The position numbers were made by a program, and so were the translations under genes. A DNA stretch of 38,978 nucleotides from Pseudomonadota bacterium (GTDB lineage: Bacteria; Myxococcota_A; UBA9042; GCA-2863065): contig SXOO01000242.1 in the NCBI GenBank assembly GCA_005776725.1, forward strand, positions 1 to 38,978, given 5' to 3'. Positions 31,560 through 38,978 of the stretch are shown here, one piece after another. The notes beneath the pieces were generated by a model. That model saw only the letters and a program-made list of their open reading frames with translations, ran no database searches and had not been told where the DNA came from. Positions within the stretch are counted from its first letter, which is position 1. Each line of letters starts with the position of its first letter.

Positions 31560-33454
31560 GGCGAGTCTCCGTCGGGGTCGATGTAGGAGATCTTGAAGCG
31601 GGCTGACGCAGTGCCCGTGTCGGGCCGCTCGCTCGCTCGCACGCCGGAGAGCGCCTTGCGAACGCAGGCGTCCATGCCCGGGAGCGGCGACCCGCTGACC
31701 GATACGTCGTTGAGCAGCCCCTCTTCGTCTACCGAGAGCTGAACAGTGGAGCTCCCGGGGCGCCCCCCTGCACCCGCGGCCTCCTTGAAGCAGTCTCGGA
31801 ATCGGGCGACGCGGCTGTTGACGGCGGCCTTGACCGCCCCGCTGGACATCCCACCGCCCACCTGTAAGCCGCTGACGACTACCCGCGCTTCGGTCAGAAC
31901 GCGAGCCGTTGGCGCTTCGACCGGCGGCTTCGGGGTCTCGACGGGCGGTTTCGGGGGCTCGACGGTCGGCTTCGGGGCCTCGACGGGCGGCTTCGGGGCC
32001 TCGACGGGCGGCTTCGGGGCCTCGACGGGCGGCTTCGGGGCCTCGACGAGTGGCTTCGGGGCCTCGACCGGCGGCCTCGGCGCTTCGACGGGCGGCTTCA
32101 CGCCGACGGGCGGTTTCGGCTTCGGCTTGGCCTCTGCCGCGCCTGCCAGTTCGACGCTCGGCGCGGCCGCGGCCACGACCACGTCCCGCCGCGCGCGCGG
32201 GGTCGGCTCCTCGTCCTCGGTGCGTCGGGGCGGGGACGGGAGCTCTGCGACGCCGACCGCAGGCGCCGGTGCATCGGGTGCCGGGCTGGGTGCTGCTGCC
32301 GACGCTTCTGTGGTCGTTGCGGCCGGCGGTGCTGCGGCTGGCGGTGCGGCGGCAGGGGGAGGAGCCGCCGCCTGTGGCGTTGCCGGCACGGCTGCGCTCC
32401 CTGAGTCGCCGCTCTGGAACGCGAGGGCGATCGCCACGGCAGCAACGACGCCAACTGCGGCCAGCGCTGCCATCCACCATCGACCCCGGCCGGCGCTCGC
32501 GGGCAAGCCGCGATCCGTGACCAGCCCCGCGGCCATGACGCGCGAGGGGGTGGGCAGCTCGCCGTGAGTGCTGCGGACCCCGCTGACCGGCACCGCGTCG
32601 GCGAGCGCGCGGCGCATCTCCCGAGCCGTTGCGAAGCGGTTGGCGGGGTCTTTGGACAGCGCCTTCATGATCGCGTCGTCCAGGGCCGGCGGCAGGGTAG
32701 GGCAGTGCTCGATGGACGGGGCGGGCGCATCGAGGACGTGCATCATCAGCGTGGCGATGTCGTCTCCGCCGCTGAAGGGGAGCACCCCGGTCACCATGCG
32801 GTAGAGGATGACGCCGCAGGAGTAGAGATCGGTGCGCCCGTCGAGCGGCTTGTTCCGCGCCTGCTCAGGCGACATGTATGCCGGCGTCCCGATGACCGTG
32901 CCCACGGCCGTGAGGGTGGGCCCCATGTTCGGGGCATCGGCGGAGCGCCGCTTCGCGATGCCGAAGTCGCAGACCTTGACGTGCTCGGTGTGAGCCCCGT
33001 CGTCGTCCTTGCCCGCTACCAGCATCACGTTCTCGGGCTTCATGTCGCGGTGGACAACGCCGTGGTCGTGAGCCTCCTGCAGCGCGCTGAGCACCTGGGT
33101 CATCAGCCGGACCGCCCGCGCGGGGTCGAGCAGCCCCTCGGCGCGGATAGCCGCGTCTAGCGTGCGCCCCTCCAGGAACTCCATCGCGATGTAGAATCGA
33201 CCCTGATCCTCACCGAAGTCGAGCACTTGGACGACGTTTGGGTGCTGGATGAGGCTGGCGGCCTGGGCCTCGCGTCGCAGGCGCTCACCCGCGACCGGGT
33301 CGGCGCGTAGATCGTCCGCGAGCACCTTGATCGCGACCAGACGGTCGAGCGCGACGTGTCGTGCTCGATACACGGTGCCCATTGCCCCGGCGCCGACGGC
33401 GCCGAGGAGCGCGTACTTGCCGTCTGCCAGCGTTTGAGATTGGACGTCGGTCAT
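31556..33454 (-). CDS. Membrane Ser/Thr protein kinase with Pro-rich stalk and AgmX/PglI-type C-terminus
   Basis: 632 residues. The cytoplasmic Hanks-type kinase domain (about 14-283) is complete: glycine loop GAVGAGAMG, VAIK (Lys43), HRDMKPEN (Asp136), DFG (Asp162), GTPAYMSPEQ. One transmembrane helix follows (WWMAALAAVGVVAAVAIALAF, about 325-345). Next comes an Ala/Pro-rich segment, then nine heptapeptides of the type PPVEAPK (about 454-516), and a C-terminal domain with FRDCF and GMDACVRKAL, like AgmX/PglI C-terminal or TonB-like domains. The long proline stalk could span the periplasm toward the outer membrane. It is the first gene of the redox operon, so it probably senses or controls that module. 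No ribosome site is visible before the ATG. Confidence 0.93.
   Translation of the reverse strand: MTDVQSQTLADGKYALLGAVGAGAMGTVYRARHVALDRLVAIKVLADDLRADPVAGERLRREAQAASLIQHPNVVQVLDFGEDQGRFYIAMEFLEGRTLDAAIRAEGLLDPARAVRLMTQVLSALQEAHDHGVVHRDMKPENVMLVAGKDDDGAHTEHVKVCDFGIAKRRSADAPNMGPTLTAVGTVIGTPAYMSPEQARNKPLDGRTDLYSCGVILYRMVTGVLPFSGGDDIATLMMHVLDAPAPSIEHCPTLPPALDDAIMKALSKDPANRFATAREMRRALADAVPVSGVRSTHGELPTPSRVMAAGLVTDRGLPASAGRGRWWMAALAAVGVVAAVAIALAFQSGDSGSAAVPATPQAAAPPPAAAPPAAAPPAATTTEASAAAPSPAPDAPAPAVGVAELPSPPRRTEDEEPTPRARRDVVVAAAAPSVELAGAAEAKPKPKPPVGVKPPVEAPRPPVEAPKPLVEAPKPPVEAPKPPVEAPKPPVEAPKPTVEPPKPPVETPKPPVEAPTARVLTEARVVVSGLQVGGGMSSGAVKAAVNSRVARFRDCFKEAAGAGGRPGSSTVQLSVDEEGLLNDVSVSGSPLPGMDACVRKALSGVRASERPDTGTASARFKISYIDPDGDSP
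31907..32095 (-). repeat. Nine tandem 21-bp units encoding PPVEAPK
   Basis: Nine 21-base units, several of the central ones identical and the outer ones diverged (PLVEAPK, PTVEPPK, PPVETPK). They form a coding minisatellite in the kinase's periplasmic stalk, so copy number could vary between strains without breaking the frame. Confidence 0.9.
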
Positions 33455-33537
33455 CGGGTGAGCATCGGTTATAGCCGCACTGCGCGGCGTGGGGAAGGAA
33501 CGCTGCCTTCCTGGAGCTTGCGTGCTACGGTGAGCCC
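33455..33537. promoter_or_regulatory. Divergent promoter region with palindrome (kinase operon / sigma-54 activator)
   Basis: This 83-base gap must hold promoters for both directions. A perfect palindrome, GGAAGG-N7-CCTTCC, at 33493-33511 is a candidate operator. On the minus strand TATAAC (33473-33468) resembles a -10 box and would leave only a few bases of leader before the kinase ATG, which fits the lack of a ribosome site. A GG-N10-GC core near 33519-33540 on the minus strand has poor flanks for sigma-54. Confidence 0.4.
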
Positions 33538-35124
33538 GTGTTGATCGCCGACACCCTCGACGACCTCCATCTGGTCCAGAACCTTCGCGGCGTCATTCGG
33601 CGCTTCTGGGGCCTCGAGGTGGGCTTCGCCGACCGCCGCGGGCAGGTCGCGTCGCACGCCCGTGGCGTGGCCGTGCCTCCACCGAACGCGTGGTGCAAGG
33701 GTTCGCTCGCCCAGGCCGAGGGCTTCCAGCGCTGCAACCGCTCTGTCGAAGAGGCCACCCAGGTGCTCGAGGCGGAGCTGCGCGCCGAGGCCCCGCGCCC
33801 TCGAGGTCCTGCCGGCATCGTGGGCGAAGCGCGCATCGTGCAGCCGTGTCACCTGGGCTTCCCCGTCTTGATGGCGCCGGTGGCCGACGCCACGCGTTTT
33901 TACGGGGCCCTCTTCGTCGGCGGCTTTCGGCTCACCGGACAAGGCGACGAGCTTCGCCGCAGCGTCGAGCGGGGGGGCCGGCTCCTCCGGCTCGATGTCG
34001 GCGACGCCGCGCAAGCCTGGGCAGCGGTGCCCACCCTGTCCACGCGCGAGGTCGACCAGCTCGGTTACCTGCTCGAGGTCTCGGCCGGCGAGGTGCTGAT
34101 GGCCGTGAGGGGGCAATCCGAGACCGCGCGCTTCGGTGACCTCATCGGTAGCTCCGAGCGGATGCAGCAGCTCTACCTCATGCTGGGCCGCGTCTCGAAG
34201 AGCGACGCCACGGTCCTGGTGATCGGTGAGAACGGCACGGGTAAGGAGGTGATCGCTCGCGCCATCCACGAGAAGGGGCCGCGCCGCGACAAGCCGTTCA
34301 TCGCTACGAACTGCGGCGCCCTCGCCGAGAACCTCCTCGAGAGCGAGCTCTTCGGGCATGTCAAGGGCGCCTTCACCGGCGCGATCAAGGACAAGCCCGG
34401 CCTGTTCCTTGCGGCCGACACCGGGACGCTCTTCCTCGACGAGGTCGGCGACACCACACCCGCCATGCAGGTGAAGCTGCTGCGAGTGCTCCAGGAGGGC
34501 TCCTTCACGCCCGTTGGTGCTACGCGGCCGGTCGACGTGGACGTGCGGGTAATCGCGGCCACCAATCGGCCCCTCGCGCAGATGGTGGAGGACGGGACCT
34601 TCCGCGAAGACCTGTTCTATCGGCTCAACGTCATTGGGCTGGAGGTGCCCCCGCTGCGCGACCGCAAGAGCGATCTCCCGGCGTTGTGCGAACACTTCCT
34701 CGCCGCGCTGCGGGCGCGGTCGGCGGACGGGCGGCCCAAGCGGCTCACCACCGAGGTGATGGAGGCGTTCTACGAGTACGACTGGCCGGGCAACGTGCGC
34801 CAGCTGGAGAACGAGATCGAGCGCCTCGTGGTGCTGTCGGGCGACGTGCCGGAGATCGGCCCGACCTTCCTGTCGCCGGCCATCCGTCGTTCGATGACCG
34901 AGGGGCCAAGCGACGCCCCGCCGGAGCGGGGGACCCTGGAGGAGGCCAAGCGGTCGCAGGAGAAGAAGGTGATCGCCGCGGGGCTGATCCGAACCAACTG
35001 GAACAAGAGCCGTCTGGCCAAGGAGCTGGACATGAGTCGCACCACCTTGATCAAGAAGATCAAGGAGTTCGACCTCGACCCCAGCGGCTCCAGCACCCGC
35101 CCCGGGCCACGACGCGGCCGCTAG
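33538..35124 (+). CDS. Sigma-54-dependent activator with PocR-like sensory domain
   Basis: 528 residues. The N-terminal about 150 residues look like a PocR-type ligand-sensing domain with its cysteines: WCKGSLAQAEGFQRC, then IVQPCHLGFPVLMAPV and YGALFVGGF. The central AAA+ domain has Walker A GENGTGKE (230-237), the sigma-54 contact loop GAFTGA (277-282), Walker B GTLFLDE (296-302) and VIAATNRPL. The C-terminal Fis-type helix-turn-helix is NKSRLAKELDMSRTTLIKKI. There is no receiver domain, so it responds to a ligand or redox state rather than to phosphorylation of an Asp. The start is GTG with a weak GGTGAG. It is divergent from the kinase operon, the natural candidate target. Confidence 0.92.
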   Translation: MLIADTLDDLHLVQNLRGVIRRFWGLEVGFADRRGQVASHARGVAVPPPNAWCKGSLAQAEGFQRCNRSVEEATQVLEAELRAEAPRPRGPAGIVGEARIVQPCHLGFPVLMAPVADATRFYGALFVGGFRLTGQGDELRRSVERGGRLLRLDVGDAAQAWAAVPTLSTREVDQLGYLLEVSAGEVLMAVRGQSETARFGDLIGSSERMQQLYLMLGRVSKSDATVLVIGENGTGKEVIARAIHEKGPRRDKPFIATNCGALAENLLESELFGHVKGAFTGAIKDKPGLFLAADTGTLFLDEVGDTTPAMQVKLLRVLQEGSFTPVGATRPVDVDVRVIAATNRPLAQMVEDGTFREDLFYRLNVIGLEVPPLRDRKSDLPALCEHFLAALRARSADGRPKRLTTEVMEAFYEYDWPGNVRQLENEIERLVVLSGDVPEIGPTFLSPAIRRSMTEGPSDAPPERGTLEEAKRSQEKKVIAAGLIRTNWNKSRLAKELDMSRTTLIKKIKEFDLDPSGSSTRPGPRRGR

Positions 35125-35140
35125 CTCACGTCAGCCGCTG

Positions 35141-37315
35141 TCACCCAACGCGCGTGTTGTCGATGCCGGCCTTCTTCGCCAGGTCGAGGAGGCCCTTGAA
35201 CGCCTTCTTCTGCTCGTCGCCGTCCGCCCTTGAGGCCAGCTGGCCCAGGACGGCGGCGATCGTGAGATCGCGCACGCCCTCGGCGCTGGCCTCCCCCAGG
35301 ACGTGCGTGAGGTCCGCCGGCAGGCTCCTCTTTCCGTCGAGGTACTCCCGGAACGCAGCCCGCGTGGTCTCGCTGCCCTGAACGAAGCCGTCCACGGCCT
35401 GTGAGGCCGCTAGCGCCCCCATGACCTTCTCGAAGAACGAGGCGTCGCTCACGACCTGCACGTGCGCCTCCGAGAAAGCCTGCCCGAGGACGTGCGCCTG
35501 GCTCTCGGCCACCTTCCCCCGGGTGGCGATCGCCTCGAGCTCTACCGCCTTCTCCTTGTCGAGCCGGAGCCGGAACTCCTCGTGGCCGCGGCCTGCTTCG
35601 TCGAGCGCTTTCATCGACTTGGCCTTCTCCGCCATGCCGGCCGCCTCGGCGAGCAGCTTCTGCTGGATCGCGCTGGCGTCTGCGCCGCCCAGCTTCTCGC
35701 GAACGGCGGCTTCGGCGAGCCCTCGCTCGTGCGTGACCTTGGCGGCGGCGAGGCCCTGCTCCGCCGTGACCTTGGCCTCCGCGAAGCCCTGCTCCGCCGT
35801 GACCTTGGCCCTCGCCAGGCCCAGCTTCTCGATGGCGACCGCCTCGACCTCCTGGCCGCGTGCTTCGGCGGCCCGCTTCTCGAAGGTGACTCGCGCGTCG
35901 GCCATTCCGAACTTCTCGTGCGCCTGGGCGTCGGCCTCCTTGACGCGCACCTTGGCGAGGCCCGCGGCCGCCTCCTCGGCTTGCACGCCCTCGGCGAGCT
36001 TGATCTTGGACAGCGCCAGCTTCTCGGCGGCGTTGAGCTCGGCCTCTGCCAGGGTGAGCCGCTCGCGCGCCTTGAACCGCGACGCCTGCTCCTCCGCCTC
36101 TGCCTGCTTGATCTCCTTGACCAGCGACTCCTGGGCCTCGCCCTCGGCCGTGATTATGGCGGCGTCCTTGGTCCGCTTCGCCTCTTCCACAACGCGGATG
36201 GCCTTGATCGCCTCTTCTTCCTCGGCGACGGCCTTCTCCACCGAGATCCGTTGCCGGACCACGTCGGCGATGTCTTTCTTCTCGATCTCGACCGCCTTCT
36301 CCTTGGAGATCCGGGAGAGCTCCGTCTCCCGTTCGCGGCTGATCGCCTCGAGCATGCGGTCTTTCTCGGTGCGCTCCGTCTCGATCGCGACCGCCCGCTC
36401 ACGGTTCTTCTGCGCCACCTGCACCTGACGCATCTGGTTCTCTTTGGCGATCTGGAGCTCTTCCTCCGTCTTGATCTTGGCGCGTTCTCCCCGGAGCCGC
36501 TCCTCCGCCTCGACCAGCGTCTGCTCCGCGGCCTCGCGCGCCCGTAGCGTGGCGATCTCTCGCTGTTGCTTCACCGTGGCGTCGGCCTGCTGGCGGTCGA
36601 GCTCGAGCAGCGCTTCCGCCGTCTCGGTGTCCTGCTTCTTGACCAGCTTCTTCTCGTTGTTGGCGAGCTCGTTCGTCCTGATCCGCTCCGTCGCGGTGAG
36701 CTCCGTGATCTTCCGGATGCCCTGAGCGTCCAGGATGTTGTTGTCGTCCAGGGACGAGAGGGGGGTCTGCTCGAGGTAGTCGATCGCGGCGTCCTCGAGG
36801 ACGTAGCCGTTGAGGTCGCGCCCGATCACCTTGATGATCCGGTCCTTGAACTCTTCGCGCTTCGTGTAGAGGTCCACGAACTCGAGCTGCTTGCCCACGG
36901 TCTTCAGCGCCTCGGAGAACTTGGCGTTGAAGAGGTGCTCGAGCGTGCGCTGGTCGGACGCGCGGGTGCACCCGATCATCTGAGCGACCTTCAGGACGTC
37001 TTCGGAGGTCTTGTTGACCCGCACGAAGAACGTGACCTTGATGTCGGCCCGGATGTTGTCGGAGCAGATCAGCCCCTCCTTGCCCCGGCGGTCGATCTCG
37101 ATCGTCTTGACCGAGATATCCATGGTCTCCGCCCGATGGAACACCGGCAGCACGTGTCGCCCCGTGAAGGTGACCACCGGCTCCGCCCCCATCGTGTTCA
37201 CGATGAGCGCCTGGCCCTGGTCCACCTTGTAATAGAGCTTCGCGAGCAGGATCACGGCGCCTGCCGTGAACACGACGATGCCGCCAATGACGATGGCGAA
37301 GACGGTAATGGTCAT
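35141..37315 (-). CDS. Flotillin/YqiK-like SPFH-domain membrane protein
   Basis: 724 residues, longer than typical flotillins (about 500-550). An N-terminal membrane helix (about 5-26) is followed by an SPFH domain (about 28-200), recognisable from YYKVDQGQALIVNT, VTFTGRHVLPVF, VKTIEIDRRGKEGL and DIKVTFFVRVNK. About 400 residues of Glu/Ala/Lys-rich coiled coil come next, with repeats such as LARAKVTAEQG, FAEAKVTAEQG and LAAAKVTHERG near 510-545, and a small C-terminal domain. Flotillins assemble into rings at membrane microdomains. The ATG overlaps the stop of the YqiJ-like gene (ATGA) with GGGAG seven bases upstream. This pairing with an OB-fold membrane protein is the usual arrangement. The gene converges on the sigma-54 activator with only 16 bases between them. 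Confidence 0.92.
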   Translation of the reverse strand: MTITVFAIVIGGIVVFTAGAVILLAKLYYKVDQGQALIVNTMGAEPVVTFTGRHVLPVFHRAETMDISVKTIEIDRRGKEGLICSDNIRADIKVTFFVRVNKTSEDVLKVAQMIGCTRASDQRTLEHLFNAKFSEALKTVGKQLEFVDLYTKREEFKDRIIKVIGRDLNGYVLEDAAIDYLEQTPLSSLDDNNILDAQGIRKITELTATERIRTNELANNEKKLVKKQDTETAEALLELDRQQADATVKQQREIATLRAREAAEQTLVEAEERLRGERAKIKTEEELQIAKENQMRQVQVAQKNRERAVAIETERTEKDRMLEAISRERETELSRISKEKAVEIEKKDIADVVRQRISVEKAVAEEEEAIKAIRVVEEAKRTKDAAIITAEGEAQESLVKEIKQAEAEEQASRFKARERLTLAEAELNAAEKLALSKIKLAEGVQAEEAAAGLAKVRVKEADAQAHEKFGMADARVTFEKRAAEARGQEVEAVAIEKLGLARAKVTAEQGFAEAKVTAEQGLAAAKVTHERGLAEAAVREKLGGADASAIQQKLLAEAAGMAEKAKSMKALDEAGRGHEEFRLRLDKEKAVELEAIATRGKVAESQAHVLGQAFSEAHVQVVSDASFFEKVMGALAASQAVDGFVQGSETTRAAFREYLDGKRSLPADLTHVLGEASAEGVRDLTIAAVLGQLASRADGDEQKKAFKGLLDLAKKAGIDNTRVG

Positions 37316-37992
37316 TCTGGGGCTCCCGAGGGTGGGGTCTGCGGGTCCGACGGAACTTCGTCGAGCGGCGCGATGCGGAAGAGCTCGTTGGCCGCGTCGT
37401 ATTCGTACACGATCGCCTCCGAGCCCTTCTCCAGGGTGTTGGGCTCTCGGCAGCGGACTTCGACGAGGTGGCCTGCGCCTGTGTCGGCGATCTCCGCTTG
37501 TCCGAACGATTCACTGACGGTCTGAGTGGTGAGGATGCACCGACGGCCCACGAGGGCGTGGCGTGAGACCGCGGTGTGAGTCTGGAACAGGCTCCGGAAC
37601 GGGACGATCGCTAGGCGCACCAGCGGGGTGACTGCGAGGACGCTGCCCGCGAGCACCGCCACGCCCAGGAGAACGCCCATCACCCCGGTGCCGCCAAGCG
37701 CCGGGATGAAGTGGATCGCCAGGATGGAGGTGGCCCACCCGAAGAGGAAGATGAAGCTCAGGGGGAGCATCACCGGGACCCCGCCGAGCCCTAGCGTGTC
37801 CAGGAGGCCGTCACCGTCTGGGTGATGATGCCCGTGATCCACGTCGGGTGTGTCCAGGTCGGGGCCATGGTGGTGCGAATGTGCGTCGACGGCGCCGGCG
37901 ACCACCAGCAACCAGTACATGACGGACAGCACCAGCCCGATCGAGAAGACGACCGTGGGGTAGCTGAGACTCTGGGAGATGAGCTCGTCCAT
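37312..37992 (-). CDS. YqiJ/NfeD-like membrane protein with His-rich loop
   Basis: 226 residues. Membrane segments lie at about 12-32 (YPTVVFSIGLVLSVMYWLLV), about 77-93 and about 103-125. A C-terminal OB-like beta domain carries HALVGRRCILTT and GHLVEVRCREPN. Such proteins partner flotillins in the membrane. Between helix 1 and helix 2 is a His/Asp-rich loop (DAHSHHHGPD, then DVDHGHHHPDGDG), which could bind divalent metal. The ATG at 37992 is preferred over a TTG at 38001; no clear ribosome site is seen for either. It lies upstream of and overlaps the flotillin gene. Confidence 0.85.
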   Translation of the reverse strand: MDELISQSLSYPTVVFSIGLVLSVMYWLLVVAGAVDAHSHHHGPDLDTPDVDHGHHHPDGDGLLDTLGLGGVPVMLPLSFIFLFGWATSILAIHFIPALGGTGVMGVLLGVAVLAGSVLAVTPLVRLAIVPFRSLFQTHTAVSRHALVGRRCILTTQTVSESFGQAEIADTGAGHLVEVRCREPNTLEKGSEAIVYEYDAANELFRIAPLDEVPSDPQTPPSGAPE

Positions 37993-38041
37993 AGGCGGCA
38001 AGGTCGCTCACCATAGACGACTGAAGGCTGTTCGGGAAGGG

Positions 38042-38060
38042 GCGGGCGAGGGGCGCCCGC
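38042..38060 (-). terminator. Hairpin terminator after the HEAT-repeat gene
   Basis: GCGGGCG and CGCCCGC form a perfect seven-base stem around a five-base loop, a few bases after the TAA of the HEAT-repeat gene and before the YqiJ-like gene on the same strand. There is no T-tract, as is common in very GC-rich genomes. Confidence 0.5.
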
Positions 38061-38066
38061 GGGGGA

Positions 38067-38978
38067 TTACTTCGGGGCGGCCGCGGGCTCGGCCGGCTTC
38101 TCGGCCGCGGGCTCGGCCGGCTTCTCAGCAGCGGCGCCCGCCTCGGGGGCCTTCTCGGCCGCGGGGGCCGGCTCAGCTGCAGGGGCCGCCGGGGCGGCGG
38201 GCTCAGCAGAGACGCCGAGGACGTCGCGGGCTCGCTTCGACACGCGCTCGTCCTTGTCCTTCGTGGCCAGATCGAGCAGATCCTTGACCGGAGCCTCCGT
38301 CTTGAGGGGCGTGAGGTAGTTCACGGCCGCCAGGCGGATGTGGTACTTTTCCTCCTTCTCCAGCACGTCCTTCACGACCGGCACGCCTTCCTTGACCTTG
38401 CCGAGCTCGATCATGCCGACGGCGGAATCGAGCCGCACGTAGACGTTCTCGTTCTTCAGGCCCTCCTTGAAGAAGCCCTGGGCGTTGTTGTCGTAGGTGG
38501 GCTTCCCGGCCTCGTAGCCGGTCTGGAAGGCCCGGCGGAGGGCGACGCCCTGGGTGCGGAGCTCCTTCAGGACCGGCAGCGCGAAGGCCTGCTCGCCCCA
38601 CTGGTAGAGCTTGATCGACGCCTCGATCTTCACCGCCGTGTTCTGGTCTTGGACCAGCTTCTTCAGGTCCTCGATGACATCGTCGCGCTTCTCCTTGCCG
38701 AGGGCGCGGATAGCCGAGGCCCGCTCGTACACGGGACCGCCGCCGATGATGATGCCCTTCAGCGCGTCTTTGTCGGTCTGCTCGGCGGAGCGGCCAAGCG
38801 TGTAGATCTCCTGGATGCGCTTGCGGCGCTCTTCCATCTCCGCCTGCAGCTTGGCTGCCTGCTCCTCGGGCGAACCGGGAGCGGGCGCAGCTGCGGCGGC
38901 CGGCGCAGCTTCTGCTGCGGGCGCGGCGGGAGCGGCTTCGGCCGGCGGAGCCGCGGGGGCGGCCTCAGGGGCCGCAGC
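38067..38978 (-). CDS. HEAT-repeat protein with Ala/Pro-rich tails (5' end outside window)
   Basis: At least 303 residues; the frame stays open to the right edge, so the true start lies outside. The visible N-part is Ala/Pro/Glu-rich low-complexity sequence, then EEQAAKLQAEMEERRKRIQEIYTLG. A helical HEAT-type solenoid follows (for example ERASAIRALGKEKRDDVIEDL, VKIEASIKLYQWG, EKYHIRLAAVNYL), covering about 190 residues. The C-terminus is an Ala/Pro/Glu tail with EKPAEPAAEKPAEPAA repeats. Solenoids usually serve as protein-binding scaffolds; the flanking tails suggest a flexible tether. No catalytic motif is seen. A hairpin separates it from the YqiJ/flotillin pair. Confidence 0.82.
   Translation of the reverse strand, partial: AAAPEAAPAAPPAEAAPAAPAAEAAPAAAAAPAPGSPEEQAAKLQAEMEERRKRIQEIYTLGRSAEQTDKDALKGIIIGGGPVYERASAIRALGKEKRDDVIEDLKKLVQDQNTAVKIEASIKLYQWGEQAFALPVLKELRTQGVALRRAFQTGYEAGKPTYDNNAQGFFKEGLKNENVYVRLDSAVGMIELGKVKEGVPVVKDVLEKEEKYHIRLAAVNYLTPLKTEAPVKDLLDLATKDKDERVSKRARDVLGVSAEPAAPAAPAAEPAPAAEKAPEAGAAAEKPAEPAAEKPAEPAAAPK

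Noticed and set aside
31746..32567. Plus-strand frame encoding GGFGAST-type silk-like repeats
   Set aside because: It is the exact complement of the kinase's PPVEAPK minisatellite and Ala/Pro region; the kinase frame has complete domains.
33519..33540. GG-N10-GC core as a sigma-54 promoter for the kinase operon
   Set aside because: Only the invariant dinucleotides match. Flanking consensus bases are mostly wrong and such cores are frequent by chance in GC-rich DNA, so it is mentioned only as weak.
35462..36547. Plus-strand Leu/Arg-rich frame opposite the flotillin gene
   Set aside because: It is the complement of the Glu/Ala/Lys coiled coil; the minus frame has a clear SPFH domain.

Overview
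The window is about 39 kb of GC-rich DNA (about 70 percent G+C by eye) from what looks like a Myxococcota (former Deltaproteobacteria) chromosome. The signs are a membrane-anchored Ser/Thr kinase with an AgmX/PglI-like C-terminus, a sigma-54 activator, many lipoproteins with cysteine-rich tails, the ETDVDCGG and CDGxDNDCDG motifs, and enormous repetitive surface proteins. This taxonomic call is inference from gene content. I see no tRNA, rRNA, CRISPR array, insertion sequence or phage gene. No gene-free stretch exceeds 300 bases; the longest are 5853-6062, 1669-1857, 27370-27537 and 7260-7413, and each is described.

Left part. The 5' part of aspS (minus strand, cut by the window edge) diverges from a plus-strand run: a small polyhydroxyalkanoate-system protein, a lipoprotein with Kazal and antistasin-like domains (animal-type protease-inhibitor folds), a small secreted protein, a TPR-like/outer-membrane barrel protein and a small two-helix membrane protein. 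The Kazal, small secreted and barrel genes overlap stop-to-start and probably act together at the cell surface. A convergent lipoprotein (6063-7259) has three internal Cys-rich repeats and two successive lipoprotein-type signal sequences.

Central part (about 20 kb, minus strand). Four genes read 27360 to 7414 as one unit: a 937-residue lipoprotein, a membrane-anchored helical-repeat protein, a giant 4888-residue lipoprotein, and a secreted metzincin-type metalloprotease. The first three are joined by 4-base stop/start overlaps. By manual count the giant protein carries about 114 cysteine-rich units of the Dictyostelium CTDC type, in two strictly alternating cysteine spacings. Near the N-terminus they are grouped into eight copies of a seven-unit super-repeat of about 560 bp. 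Two propeller-like blocks, a LamG-like block and a C-terminal beta-helix interrupt or follow the arrays. This is the outstanding object of the window: probably a long disulfide-rich surface or matrix fibre with its own accessory genes.

Right part. A second minus-strand operon (33454 to 27538) starts with a Ser/Thr kinase. It continues through a lipoprotein, a monohaem cytochrome c lipoprotein, a beta-barrel protein that itself contains a CxxCH haem motif, and a lipoprotein glutathione peroxidase; these five overlap stop-to-start. An O-methyltransferase follows after 50 bases. Divergent from the kinase is a sigma-54 activator with a Cys-containing PocR-like sensory domain. Together they suggest a signal-controlled envelope redox module. 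The window closes with a YqiJ-like/flotillin pair and a HEAT-repeat protein that runs off the right edge.
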